Source: Haloferax sulfurifontis ATCC BAA-897 | GTDB lineage: Archaea; Halobacteriota; Halobacteria; Halobacteriales; Haloferacaceae | Length of the DNA stretch: 64,000 bases | NCBI RefSeq assembly: GCF_000337835.1 | Contig: NZ_AOLM01000028.1 | Coordinates: 186,001-250,000, forward strand | Reading direction: 5' to 3' | Part shown: positions 35,814-44,819 of the stretch, piece after piece | How the letters are laid out: the number at the start of each line of letters is the position of its first letter | Numbering within the stretch: position 1 is the stretch's first letter | Notes under the pieces: model-generated | Told to the model about the DNA's origin: nothing | The model's database searches: none | What the model saw: the letters and a program-made list of their open reading frames with translations, nothing else | Program-made: the position numbers and the translations under genes

Positions 35814-36245
35814 CGAGACCGACACACTGACCAGACCGTCGCACTGACGACTGCCGTTCTCGTTTTCGTCCGCACCCGGGCCGTTCTCTCGTGGGTCGAG
35901 CCGACCAGCGCCCGCGTCACTGCGGCGACCGCGACGACCGCGACGACCGCGTAGTCGAACCGCTCGCTACCACCGGTCTCGGATCACCGGTTTGAGACGC
36001 TGAAGCTGTTGTTTATCGCGGTCCAGTTCGTATGCGCTCGCTCGAAACGCCGAATCGTTTGTACAATGAGAACGTAGTCACTCACAGAAGATTCCACCGG
36101 TATCACCACTTCAGAAGACAATATTCGGGAGAACTACCCCTCAGACCACGGAGTGTCGCGGCAATTCGTGCGATTACCGGTCCGTGTCAGAACTGAGCGT
36201 TTGTCAAATACAAACACCTATGCCGCGGGAGCTTCGAACTGGACT
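35814..36245. other. Gap between the M20 and IclR genes
   Basis: No gene is supported. A short 9-bp tandem (GACCGCGAC, about 2.6 copies near 35930) and the palindrome at 36199-36215 are the only structures noticed. Confidence 0.4.
36199..36215. promoter_or_regulatory. Palindrome before the IclR gene, probable operator
   Basis: GTTTGTCAAATACAAAC is a 6-bp perfect inverted repeat around five bases, 31-47 bp upstream of ATG 36246, where it would overlap the BRE/TATA region. Size and position fit an IclR autoregulation site. Confidence 0.5.
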
Positions 36246-37061
36246 ATGGCAGACGAACCCACGACCGGCTCGCCGCGGACCCTGAAAACGGTGTCGCGCG
36301 CGTTCGACGTCGTTCGTGCGCTCGAAGAGTTAGACGGCGCGCGGGTGACGGAGCTGGCGAACCACCTCGACCTCTCGAAGAGCGTCGTCTACAACTACCT
36401 GAGCACGCTTCGGGCCGAGAAGTTCGTCGTGAAGGAAGGAGACACCTACCAGCTGTCACTGCAGTTCCTCCTCGTGGGCGAGTACGTCCGGTACCAGAAC
36501 ATCCTCTACCGCATCGGCAAGCCCGAAATCGAGGAACTCGCGGAGAAGACCGGCGAGTACGCCCATTTGGCGACCGAACAGCACGGGCTGGGGGTCAACC
36601 TCTACAAGGTGAGCGGCGAGAAGGCCGTCGGGAGCGACTACCAGGTGAACAAACTCCAGCGCGCCGACTACCTCCACTTCTCGGCGACGGGGAAGGCAAT
36701 TCTCGCGCACCTCCCGAGAGAGCGCGTCGAGTGGATTATCGACCAGTACGGCCTGCCGGGCAAGACCGAGGCGACCATCACGACCCGCGAGGAGCTCTTC
36801 GAGGAGTTGGAGACGATTCGCGACCGGGGTTACTCGCTCAACGACGAAGAGGAGATAAAGGGCCTGCAGGCCATCGGCGCGCCGGTGACGAACCGGCACG
36901 GCCGCGTCCTCGGCTCCATCAGCGTCTCCGGGCCCGTCCGCCGGATGAAACAGCCGGAGTACCACGAACAGCTCATCGAGAACGTCGTCAACACCGCCAA
37001 CGTCATCGAAGTGAACGTCAACATGGAGGAGTCCGACGACGACTTTCCGACGTTCAGCTAG
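36246..37061 (+). CDS. IclR-family transcriptional regulator
   Basis: A 271-residue regulator. Residues 12-70 form the winged HTH (TLKTVSRAFDVVRALEEL, VTELANHLDLSKSVVYNYLSTL) and residues about 75-260 form the GAF-like effector domain (YHLSATGKAILAHLP-type segment at DYLHFSATGKAILAHLPRE, and GAPVTNRHGRVLGSISVSGP). IclR proteins sense a small organic acid. ATG 36246 was chosen over an in-frame start at 36153. The gene sits at the end of the DUF1028-dpp-M20 block and is the best candidate for its regulator. Confidence 0.9.
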   Translation: MADEPTTGSPRTLKTVSRAFDVVRALEELDGARVTELANHLDLSKSVVYNYLSTLRAEKFVVKEGDTYQLSLQFLLVGEYVRYQNILYRIGKPEIEELAEKTGEYAHLATEQHGLGVNLYKVSGEKAVGSDYQVNKLQRADYLHFSATGKAILAHLPRERVEWIIDQYGLPGKTEATITTREELFEELETIRDRGYSLNDEEEIKGLQAIGAPVTNRHGRVLGSISVSGPVRRMKQPEYHEQLIENVVNTANVIEVNVNMEESDDDFPTFS

Positions 37062-37963
37062 TCGGCCGCGTCGTCGCCGGGCATCACGCCAGAATCGTCG
37101 TCACGTCGACAGCACCCACTCGGTTCACAAACGGAGAACCGGCGGTCTCGGTCGGACCGCTTCGAGTCGGAGCCCCAATCGCCGCGAGCGCGCGACCGAA
37201 CGACCCACATCCCCCAAACGTCGTTATCGCGGTTCCGAAGCCGCCTCCGGGTCGTATTCTGTCCGCCAATCGAGCCGAACGTCGGGGCGTCGCGCGCCCA
37301 GCGACGGCGTGAGACCGGACCACCAGAGAGCCGACAGACGACAACGACGACCCCAGATGGTTGACTAAATAAGAACACTGACCGATTTTCATCCGCCGAA
37401 CGTCCAGCTATTCGACAGATTCTGCCGAGTCTATTTAGTTCATAATCTGTCGACGGAACGTCTGACCAACTGCGGCCAGCGACTGACACCTCCCGGACGG
37501 GTGTCGATTCCATTACACAGCTATTGGTGTAATTGGGTTGGCGGTCACGAATTGAATTGGCTGTCACGGTTCGACCGTCAGTCACGCGGGACTTGGGACC
37601 GAAACCGCGTCGACGAGCGGACACATCCGATTGACTGGGCGAGTCCAGACGGGAGTGTCCCCCTCCGAAAACGCGGTTTCGAGGCTATCCAATAGTGCGA
37701 TTAAAAAGCAATATCGTCTCGGTTCGAACTGGTTTCCGATAGCATCCGGGAATTTCGAATAGACCGAATGACTCTGATATCCACAAGACAAGTGGTGATA
37801 CGGATTTTTCAGCGCTTATCAGTTCACAATTTGTAAAATTTGAAGAAAGTGTGCCCAGTGTGAAAGTCGCCGGTCACGCTGTGTCCGAGGTTCGCACCAC
37901 CTTTGTTGTTCTAAATACACAATAATATCGGACTCAATAGAGCGGGGCGAAGGCGAAGCGGCC
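37062..37963. other. 900-bp gene-free stretch with a palindrome
   Basis: No convincing gene on either strand. The stretch contains ATTACAC-N8-GTGTAAT (37512-37533), and immediately after it a near direct repeat (TTGGCGGTCACG / TTGGCTGTCACG). A minus-strand frame with an ATG right at the palindrome edge (about 37514 leftward) is Arg/Ser-rich and looks spurious. The right part (37790-37930) is AT-rich. Confidence 0.4.
37512..37533. repeat. Palindrome ATTACAC-N8-GTGTAAT
   Basis: Seven-base arms are perfectly complementary. The core TTACACAGCTATTGGTGTAA belongs to the same family as those at 14284 and 43803. Confidence 0.5.
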
Positions 37964-38728
37964 TCACCCGGAGTCGTCGGTGTCGGCGTCGGCGTCGTCA
38001 GCCTCGGGGTCGAGCGGTCGCCGGACCACGAGCACCGGGCCGACCGTCTGCTCGGCGACGCGGTCGGAGGTCTCGCCGAACAGTCGGCCGCGGAGCGTGG
38101 GTTTCTCCTCCCCCATCACGACGACGTCGTGGTCGGCCGCGCCTTCGATGAGCGCCTGAAGCGGGTTCTGGGCGACGACGACGACGCGCGAGACGTGTTC
38201 GCGACAGACCCCGAGGACGGCCAGTTCGTTGGCGACCTCGTCGAGGAGTCGTTCGCCCTCGGCGACCGCGTCGTCCTCCTCGGCGGCGTGAAACAGCGTG
38301 AGTTCGATGTCCTCGCGTCTCCCGACGGCCGCGGCGACCTTGGTAATCGTTTCGAGGTTGATGTCCTCCTTTATCGGGACGATGACGCGGGCGATGGTCG
38401 GCGCGGGATTCGAGAGCAACACCGCGTCGCAGTCCGCCTCGGTGGCGATGCGCTCTGTCGTCTGGTCGGCGTCGTGGGTGAACACGAGTCGCGTCTCGAC
38501 TGTCGCGCCCGCGGCTTCGAACGCCGAGACGAGCTCGTCGAGTTCGTCGCGGACCTTCGGTTCGAACTGTTCTCTGGCCTGTTCGGGAGCCGTCTGCTCG
38601 GGTATCTCGTGGTACGCGAGGAGGACGACCGTCGTCTCCGAGAGCAGGCGGGTCAGTTGGTCGGGTATCACCTGTCCTTCGAGCACCGCGACGGGGACGA
38701 GCACGCGAACGTCGTCGGGATTACGCAT
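37964..38728 (-). CDS. Universal stress protein, tandem UspA-like domains
   Basis: A 254-residue cytoplasmic protein of two alpha/beta UspA-like halves. The C-terminal half carries a nucleotide-binding-like loop, [26 protein letters not shown], close to the G-x2-G-x9-G pattern but with the first Gly altered. Its start lies inside the 3' end of the APC permease gene (8-bp overlap), so translation is coupled. UspA proteins fused or linked to permeases are thought to modulate transport. An acidic tail ([10 protein letters not shown]) ends the protein. Confidence 0.82.
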   Translation of the reverse strand: MRNPDDVRVLVPVAVLEGQVIPDQLTRLLSETTVVLLAYHEIPEQTAPEQAREQFEPKVRDELDELVSAFEAAGATVETRLVFTHDADQTTERIATEADCDAVLLSNPAPTIARVIVPIKEDINLETITKVAAAVGRREDIELTLFHAAEEDDAVAEGERLLDEVANELAVLGVCREHVSRVVVVAQNPLQALIEGAADHDVVVMGEEKPTLRGRLFGETSDRVAEQTVGPVLVVRRPLDPEADDADADTDDSG

Positions 38729-40190
38729 CAGAGCTCACCCCCTTCAGGCGCACGTCTCTGGCGTAGACGAAGTACCACGCCAGCGCCGCGAGCGCGACGA
38801 CGACGCCGACAGCCTGCGAGAGCGGTTGCATGAACGCGACGAGACTGAAACTCGCCACCGCCCCGAGCACCGGGACGACCGGGTAACCGGGGACGCGGAA
38901 CGACGGGTCGTACCACGCGGGGTTCGACCGGCGGAGCGCGACGAGCGCCACGCAGATGAGCCCGTAGGTGACGAGGTGCAGGAACGACGCGACCTCGGCG
39001 AGCACCTCCGTCCGGCCGACGGCGACGAGGACGACCGTCGGCCCGCCGACGAGCGCGAGCGCGACGTGGGGCGTCCCGTACCGGAGATTGATTCGCGCGA
39101 GTTGCGGCGGGACCAGCGCGTCGCGGCTGAGCGCGTAGAGCGCGCGCGACGAGCTGAGAATCGAGGCGTTCGCGCTCGACACCGTCGCGAAGAGCCCGGC
39201 GACGAGGATGGCGACCGCGCCGGGGAAGCCGAGGTACGAGCGGGCGACCTCGACGATTGCCGTCTCGCCGAAGGAGGCGAGTCGGGCGCTCCCGAACGCG
39301 CCGGTCGAGACGAGAATCGTCACGACGTACAGCACGCCGACGACGACCACGGAGCCGACCATCGCAAGCGGGAGGTTCCGCCCGGGTTTCGTTATCTCGC
39401 CGGCGACCGTCGCCACCTGCGCGAACCCGAGATACGAGGTGAACACGAGCGCCGCCGTGGTGAAGATGCTGAGCGTCCCGAAGGGCATGAACTCCTCGGG
39501 GACCGTCTGGCGGCCGAACAGCCCGAGCGTGTCGAGCGAGCCGTAGACGAGAAAGACGAGGAGGATGCCGAGGAGAAGGCTCACGATGCCGTTCTGGAGC
39601 TTCGTCGCGTTCTCGGTCCCGAACATGCTGAGCGCCGTCAACGCGAGGCCGAAGCCGACGCCGAGCGTCGCCACGAGCGGCAGGTCGGCGACCATCGACG
39701 CCGCGCCCAACTCCGCCAGCACGGCGATGGCGTACTGCGCGAAGCCGACGAGGTAGAACGCCGAGGCGAAGACGAGCCCCAGCCAGAGCCCGATGCCGAC
39801 GACCGCGCCGAACGCCGACCCCATCCCGCGGGAGATGAAGTAGTACGCGCCGCCGCTTTTCGGCATCGCCGTCGCCAACTCGGAGGTCGGGAGCGCGACC
39901 AACAGCGCGATGACCGCACCGAGCGCGAACGAGAGCGCGGCCGCGGGGCCCGCCTGCCCGGCGGCGAGGCCGGGGAAGACGAAGATACCCGCGCCGACCA
40001 TCGTCCCGATACCGATTGCCAACCCACCGCGGAGGCCGATTGTCCGCTCTAACTCGGTCCCGCTTTCGAGGACCGTCACCTCGTCGGCCGCCTCCCCGAC
40101 GTCGACCGCCGGATCCGACGAGCCGACCACTGCCCCGTCGCCGGGGGGGTCGACCCCGAGCACCGAACCGCCGTCGTTTCCGTCTGCCAT
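38721..40190 (-). CDS. APC-family amino acid permease
   Basis: A 489-residue permease with about 12 membrane helices. An acidic 45-residue N-terminus precedes [25 protein letters not shown], the classic APC first helix with its unwound GAGIF motif. [24 protein letters not shown] is the second signature. Amino acids or polyamines are the usual substrates. It is followed by the coupled UspA-domain gene. The family often carries a UspA tail in archaea; here the domain is a separate gene. Confidence 0.9.
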   Translation of the reverse strand: MADGNDGGSVLGVDPPGDGAVVGSSDPAVDVGEAADEVTVLESGTELERTIGLRGGLAIGIGTMVGAGIFVFPGLAAGQAGPAAALSFALGAVIALLVALPTSELATAMPKSGGAYYFISRGMGSAFGAVVGIGLWLGLVFASAFYLVGFAQYAIAVLAELGAASMVADLPLVATLGVGFGLALTALSMFGTENATKLQNGIVSLLLGILLVFLVYGSLDTLGLFGRQTVPEEFMPFGTLSIFTTAALVFTSYLGFAQVATVAGEITKPGRNLPLAMVGSVVVVGVLYVVTILVSTGAFGSARLASFGETAIVEVARSYLGFPGAVAILVAGLFATVSSANASILSSSRALYALSRDALVPPQLARINLRYGTPHVALALVGGPTVVLVAVGRTEVLAEVASFLHLVTYGLICVALVALRRSNPAWYDPSFRVPGYPVVPVLGAVASFSLVAFMQPLSQAVGVVVALAALAWYFVYARDVRLKGVSSDA

Positions 40191-40311
40191 TGTACTGCCC
40201 TGTTATCGCGTCTCCCAGATATATCTAGCACCCGTCATATAGAGGGTGCCGGGGCGGCCGGTGGACGCGCCCCCGGCGGCCCGCCACCGACCACCGGCGA
40301 CGAGAGAAAGC

Positions 40312-40317
40312 GTTAAT
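40312..40317 (+). promoter_or_regulatory. TATA-like element before the recombinase gene
   Basis: GTTAAT lies 31-36 bp before the ATG of the small ORF at 40348, implying a transcript that begins near that ATG. Confidence 0.35.
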
Positions 40318-40347
40318 CCGTCCGCGGCACGCCCTGCATACGGAACG

Positions 40348-40401
40348 ATGGCGCACGGAACGCGACGCGGCGGGCAGGTCGGGCGGGGGGAGCCGCGGTG
40401 A
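40348..40401 (+). CDS. Seventeen-codon upstream ORF overlapping the recombinase start
   Basis: ATG 40348 opens MAHGTRRGGQVGRGEPR and stops at TGA 40399-40401, which overlaps the GTG start of the recombinase gene (GTGA). GGGGAG near 40387-40391 can act as a Shine-Dalgarno for the GTG. The position fits a leaderless small ORF with translational coupling. It may simply be fortuitous. Confidence 0.35.
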   Translation: MAHGTRRGGQVGRGEPR

Positions 40402-41648
40402 ACTGGTCGCGGAAGTCGCTCGACGAGCTCGAAGCGTTCTACTGGGAGACGATAGCGCCCGCGATGGACCGCGACGGGATGGACCCGACGCGGGACGTGC
40501 CGACCTACGCGTGGCTGACCGAACGCGGCTGGTCGGGCATCGCCTACGCGCTCCGCGAGAAGCACGGCCTCACGCCGCGGCAGTTCTTCGTCGAGGTCGT
40601 CGGCCTCGGCGACGACGACGCCGACGGGGGCTACGACTGGGGCATCGACGACGACCGCACCGTCGAGGCGTTCGAGTCCTACCTCGACATGCTCGAATCG
40701 CGGCGCGGCCTCGCGGACTCGACACTGCCGACCCGCCGGACCCACCTCGCTCGGTTCGCCCGAATCTACCGCGACCGATACGGCTCGGCGGACCTGCTTT
40801 CCCGACTCGACGACCGCGACGCCGAGCCCGACGAGATAGACCGCTGTCTCGCTGTCCTCGACGAGTTCGACGCCGAACTCGCCACCGACGGGACGAAGCT
40901 CAAATACCTCCAGACGGTCCGGTCGTTCTACGAGTACCTCGTCGACTTCCGGCGCGCGCGGTACAACCCCGTCGAGAACGCGGCGAAGCAGTTCCGCTGG
41001 GAGCAGGGCCAACCCGACAACCGCACGATGACGGCCGACCAGGTCGGAGACGTGTACGCCGTCGCCGACGACCTCGAAGACCGGCTTCTCGTCCTCGGGC
41101 TCGCCGGGTGGGGGCTCCGCCCGAACGAGCTCGCGTCGCTCCGCGCCTCCCAGCTCGTCCTCACCGGCGACGACCCCCACATCGAGTTCGAGGAGCGCAA
41201 AAACGGGCCGGGGACCGTCGCGCTCCTCTACGGCGTCGACGCCGTCGCCGCGCGCATCGACGCGCTCGCCGCGGACGACGACTGGAACGGCGCGCTGTTT
41301 CCCTCCTCGCGGGCCGCCTCGGGACACATCGCCCGCGAGACGGTCAACCGCCGGTTCAAGCGCCTCGCCGACGAGGCCGGCGTGACCGTCGACGGCGAGG
41401 TCCCGACCGCGAAGCTCTGTCGGCGCTTCTGGTACACCGCATATCAGGAAGCGGTCGACGAGATGCTCGCCCAGTTGGAGGGCGTCGCCGCCGACCAAGG
41501 GTCGAAAAGCGCCGGCGTCGTCATGTCGAACTACCTCTCCGAGGAGCGCCGCCGGTCGTTCCGCCGGCAGGCGATGCGCGAGACGCTGGCTGGGGTGTTC
41601 GAGTCCGCCGACGAGCCCGCGACCGTCGAGACGCAGATGCCGCAGTGA
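40398..41648 (+). CDS. Tyrosine recombinase/integrase-like protein
   Basis: A 416-residue protein. The N-terminal region (to about 85) resembles a haloarchaeal extension, residues about 85-190 a SAM-like core-binding domain, and about 205-395 the catalytic domain. Catalytic candidates are Arg241 (GLRPNELASL), Lys268 (ERKNG), Arg342 in box II (KLCRRFWYT) and Tyr379 (MSNYLSEERRR). The box II His is Lys339, so activity may be altered. GTG 40398 is used. No attachment site, tRNA or phage gene is adjacent, so this looks like a resident chromosomal recombinase rather than an island integrase. Confidence 0.8.
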   Translation: MNWSRKSLDELEAFYWETIAPAMDRDGMDPTRDVPTYAWLTERGWSGIAYALREKHGLTPRQFFVEVVGLGDDDADGGYDWGIDDDRTVEAFESYLDMLESRRGLADSTLPTRRTHLARFARIYRDRYGSADLLSRLDDRDAEPDEIDRCLAVLDEFDAELATDGTKLKYLQTVRSFYEYLVDFRRARYNPVENAAKQFRWEQGQPDNRTMTADQVGDVYAVADDLEDRLLVLGLAGWGLRPNELASLRASQLVLTGDDPHIEFEERKNGPGTVALLYGVDAVAARIDALAADDDWNGALFPSSRAASGHIARETVNRRFKRLADEAGVTVDGEVPTAKLCRRFWYTAYQEAVDEMLAQLEGVAADQGSKSAGVVMSNYLSEERRRSFRRQAMRETLAGVFESADEPATVETQMPQ

Positions 41649-41717
41649 CTGTACCCGCCGGCGTCGCCCCGGTCCGTGCTCCGCGAGGCGAGCGCGTCTC
41701 CGACATCGGTCGTCGTG

Positions 41718-41726
41718 ACTTTTACC
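41718..41726 (+). promoter_or_regulatory. TATA element of the 107-residue protein gene
   Basis: ACTTTTACC lies 25-33 bp before ATG 41751. Confidence 0.5.
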
Positions 41727-41750
41727 CGTGTCGAGGAGTGACCGTCGGGC

Positions 41751-42074
41751 ATGGATCTTCAGGTTACCGGCCTGAACGGTCTCGAAGAACGGGTCGAGAG
41801 CGCGTTGAACCGACTCGGCGAACTGCAAGCGGGCACGCGAGTGCAGTCGGACGCGTTCTTCTCACAGCCGTTCATGAGCGACCACACCGAGTTCGATTCG
41901 TTTGCCGCGTTCTGCGAACAGAGCCCGTGGTCCCTCGACGACGTCAGCGACGTGCAGGGCGTCTCTCGTGACCGACTCAACGGATACGTCGACGCGACGA
42001 CCGACTTCGAGACGTGGGAGCAGATGAAGACCCGGGCCGCGGAAGAAGAGCTCATCGACCAGATCGTCCCCTGA
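41751..42074 (+). CDS. Conserved-looking hypothetical protein, 107 residues
   Basis: A soluble, acidic, mostly helical protein without recognised domain. The first 30 residues (LEERVESALNRLGELQAG) look like an amphipathic helix; the second half has WSLDDVSDVQGVSRDRLNGYV, loosely like a small helix-turn-helix. It has its own promoter and ends exactly where the converging phosphate transporter gene ends. Confidence 0.65.
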   Translation: MDLQVTGLNGLEERVESALNRLGELQAGTRVQSDAFFSQPFMSDHTEFDSFAAFCEQSPWSLDDVSDVQGVSRDRLNGYVDATTDFETWEQMKTRAAEEELIDQIVP

Positions 42075-43298
42075 CTAGCCGACGGTGGGAATCGCGGTCA
42101 AGACGTGATACAGGCCGTAGCTGATGAGGCCCGCGCCGAGCATCGAGCCGACCCACGAACCGAGGGTAATGCCGACTTTCCGCGGCGAGACGCCGCTCTC
42201 GCCGGACGAACTCGCCGCGAGCCCACTGCCGACGATGCTCGCGATCATCACTTTGTTGAACGAGATGGGGATTCCCAGTACGATTGCGAGCTGAGCGATG
42301 AGAAAGGCGGGAATCAGGGCGGCTATCGACCGCCGTGGGCCGAGCGAGGCGTACTCGTTCGAGACGGCTTGCACGAGTCGCGGCCCTCGAATCCACGCGC
42401 CGAGGAGAATCCCGCCGCCGCCGAGCGCAAGCAGGTAGATAGACGGGAGTTGGAGGTCCGTCTCGAACACCGCTTCCAGTGGGCCGGTCGCCAGCCCGAC
42501 CTGCGAGCCACCGCTCGTGAACACGACGATGAGTCCTAGCACGACCAGAAACTGATTGATGCCCGCGGTCTCGTCGCGTCGGAGCAACCCGCGCGTCCCG
42601 ACGAGCGCAACGAGCCCGCAGAGCGCGCTCACGACCACCATGCCGAGGGTGTACGAGCCGCCGACGACCGTCGGAAGAAGCTGGGACGTCGTGGCGAGGT
42701 ATCGAGCGACCGACCCCTGTGCGCCGCTCGCGGTCGGGATGACCGTGAGTTGGATGTTGGCCAGCGCATAGCCGACTGCGCCGCCGAGGACGGGGATGCC
42801 GACGGTTTCGGGGATGGCGTCGCTTCGAAGCCCGCGCGCGAGGCCGTACGCGAGGACGGCCTCAACGATGGGAATCGCGAACCAGAATCCGAGGATGACG
42901 ACGTACTCGTCGACGGCGAAGCCGCCGCCGAGGGCGATACCGGACCCGATCATCGCTCCAGTGACGGTGAACGCCGACGGTATCGGATAGCCGTAGGTGT
43001 TCCCAATCGTGATGAGGGTCGCGGCGGTCAACAGGGCCGCCGCCGCCGCTATCGGCGTGATTGCCACGCCGGTCACGAGGTCTTTACCGATGGTCTCGGA
43101 GATACTTCCCCCCTGGAGAATCGCCCCGAGCCCGGCGACGATGCCGACGAGCAGGGCGGCTCGAAGAACCGACAGCGCGTTGGCTCCGACGGCGGGCGCG
43201 ACGGGGGCCGAGTTACTGTTCGCTCCGACGGTGAACGACATGAACAGGGCCGCCAAGAGCGCAATCGAGAGCACGAGCAGGACTGACGCCATGCTCAC
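42075..43298 (-). CDS. PiT-family inorganic phosphate transporter
   Basis: A 407-residue membrane protein with about ten helices and two inverted repeats. The N-terminal repeat contains VGANSNSAPVAPAVGANALS, the PiT motif region, and the C-terminal repeat SIVGSGLAASSSGESGVSPRKVGITLGSW is its counterpart. PiT carriers take up phosphate with a cation, probably Na+ in a haloarchaeon. It is monocistronic; upstream is an 820-bp gap. Confidence 0.87.
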   Translation of the reverse strand: MSMASVLLVLSIALLAALFMSFTVGANSNSAPVAPAVGANALSVLRAALLVGIVAGLGAILQGGSISETIGKDLVTGVAITPIAAAAALLTAATLITIGNTYGYPIPSAFTVTGAMIGSGIALGGGFAVDEYVVILGFWFAIPIVEAVLAYGLARGLRSDAIPETVGIPVLGGAVGYALANIQLTVIPTASGAQGSVARYLATTSQLLPTVVGGSYTLGMVVVSALCGLVALVGTRGLLRRDETAGINQFLVVLGLIVVFTSGGSQVGLATGPLEAVFETDLQLPSIYLLALGGGGILLGAWIRGPRLVQAVSNEYASLGPRRSIAALIPAFLIAQLAIVLGIPISFNKVMIASIVGSGLAASSSGESGVSPRKVGITLGSWVGSMLGAGLISYGLYHVLTAIPTVG

Positions 43299-44117
43299 CT
43301 CACCCGACGCGGTCTCCGGTGGTGTGGCGTCCGGAACGGTCGACGACGGCTACAGAGCCTCATTTGAATGAAAACCGGCCCACGAGACTGATGAACCCAT
43401 CGAAATCACGTATATCGGCTGATAGTGAGCCAATCGTCTCCATAAGTAATGCGATGCATACGAGTGCCGAATCCCGCTGATGGTGACGCGGGGTTTAGCG
43501 AGTCGCGGGTGACGCGCGAGGGCCCGAAACTCGAAAGCGGTCCGTTTCATCGAGATAGGCGTCTCGACGTTCAGAGGATATCGGAGCCGATAAATCGTAT
43601 AGCGCGATACGTAACTGAATCACGGCGGACCAAATTCGAGCGCACCACGACCCCGAAACACGTGAGTGGGAACCCCGCCGGTGTTCGACGGCACAGTCCA
43701 TCGAGACGGACAATTTGCCCGTCAGAGCCGGGAGAATCCGACGGACCGGTCGGTCCATCGGGGACTCGTACGCCCAATAATGACGACGGGTCGACGTTTT
43801 TGTTACACAGCTACCCTTGTAAAGTATAGTGACGTTCGTTTCGGCGAACAAGAGACTGTGGAACGTTGAAACGCCGTCCAAGACTCTTCAGACGGGCCTC
43901 TCCTGTGACGAACCCGTGTTAAATCGGGCGGGCACAACAGATTCAATCAGCCGAGACTGTGGCGAACCGACCGATGCGCCCGGTTTCCCACAGCCCGACG
44001 CCTCCGCCTCGCCGCAGACGGGACCGCGTCGCGCCTCGCCTCCGAATTGGACTCGATGTGGCCACTGTCACGCCCGGACAGACGCGATGGCGTCGTTCGT
44101 TCCGAGCTAACCCTAAC
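43299..44117. other. 820-bp gene-free stretch with a palindrome
   Basis: Several frames stay open on both strands, but composition (Arg/Ser-rich, low Asp/Glu) argues against coding. TTACACAGCTACCCTTGTAA sits at 43803-43822. Control sites for the PiT gene may lie at the left end; no clear TATA box was seen. Confidence 0.4.
43803..43822. repeat. TTACACAGCTACCCTTGTAA palindrome copy
   Basis: Five-base inverted arms around ten bases; shares its first 11 bases (TTACACAGCTA) and last four (GTAA, with the TGTAA arm) with the copy at 37513. On the minus strand TCGAC.CCCGTC follows both copies at nearly the same distance, hinting at longer relatedness. Confidence 0.5.
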
Positions 44118-44615
44118 CTATCCCGCGATTTCCTCGGCGGCGAACGCCTCGCGGAGCCGGTCTTCGTCTTCGGGCGAGAGGTTCGTCTCGATAATCTCGA
44201 ACTCGTCGCCCGACAGCTCCTCCTTGATTCGGTCCATCTGCGCGCCGCGGGACAGGAGGAACAGCGCCGAGTTCCCGGGTTCGACCGTGTTCGCGACCTC
44301 TTTGATGAACGCGTCGTCGATGCCGATGTCGGTGAACTTCCCGCTGAGCGCGCCCGTCACCGCCCCGACGGCCATCCCGAGCCACGGCATCCAGAAGATA
44401 ACGCCGATGAGGAGTCCCCAGAACGACCCCCCGAGCGCGCCCACGCCGACGAGACTCTGTGCCTGCTTGACCTTCACCTGCCCGTTTTCTTTTCGGACGG
44501 CGATGGCGGCGTCCTCTATCGTTATCAGTTCGCGCCGCTGGAGGTGGTACAGCTTCTCCCGCATGTTCTCCGCACCGTCCATCGTATCGAACGCGAGTAC
44601 GACTAGTGAACTCAT
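44118..44615 (-). CDS. DUF1269 family membrane-associated protein
   Basis: A 165-residue DUF1269 protein. The N-terminal part is soluble (VVLAFDTMDGAENMREKLYHL), then a Gly-rich hydrophobic stretch (GVGALGGSFWGLLIGVIFWMPWLGMAVGAVTGALSG) forms one or two helices with glycine-zipper spacing, followed by a soluble C-terminus (ALFLLSRGAQMDRI). Function is unknown; stress or membrane roles have been suggested for the family. It is divergent from the next gene over about 200 bp, with TTTATTATGG 36-45 bp upstream. Confidence 0.85.
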   Translation of the reverse strand: MSSLVVLAFDTMDGAENMREKLYHLQRRELITIEDAAIAVRKENGQVKVKQAQSLVGVGALGGSFWGLLIGVIFWMPWLGMAVGAVTGALSGKFTDIGIDDAFIKEVANTVEPGNSALFLLSRGAQMDRIKEELSGDEFEIIETNLSPEDEDRLREAFAAEEIAG

Positions 44616-44790
44616 CTCATCAACTCACACACACGTAAGCAGGAAACCATAATAAACTGCGTTTACCGCGTCGCTGACTGTCTCGGAGCCAGTAATTCGT
44701 CGCGTACGAAACGGTCAGCCAAGTCCCTCGAACGAGTGTCCACTGGCGAGGTCCGAACGCGGCCTCGTTCACCCGCGGCGACCTGCGCCT

Positions 44791-44798
44791 CTATATTC
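44791..44798 (+). promoter_or_regulatory. TATA element of the gene at 44820
   Basis: CTATATTC lies 22-29 bp before ATG 44820 and supports that start over the in-frame ATG at 44736. Confidence 0.5.
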
Positions 44799-44819
44799 GT
44801 CGCCCGCCAATCGTTCGGT

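Noticed and set aside
35925-35955. Tandem GACCGCGAC repeat as a CRISPR-like or regulatory array
   Set aside because: Only about 2.6 copies of 9 bp, with no spacers; ordinary GC-rich slippage.
37064-37624. Minus-strand open frame with an ATG at the edge of the 37512 palindrome
   Set aside because: Composition is Arg/Ser-rich, not acidic, and no domain is visible. The palindrome itself was kept as a finding.
43495-43881. Open frames in the gap between the PiT and DUF1269 genes
   Set aside because: Low Asp/Glu content and no family similarity; several mutually overlapping frames look equally open.
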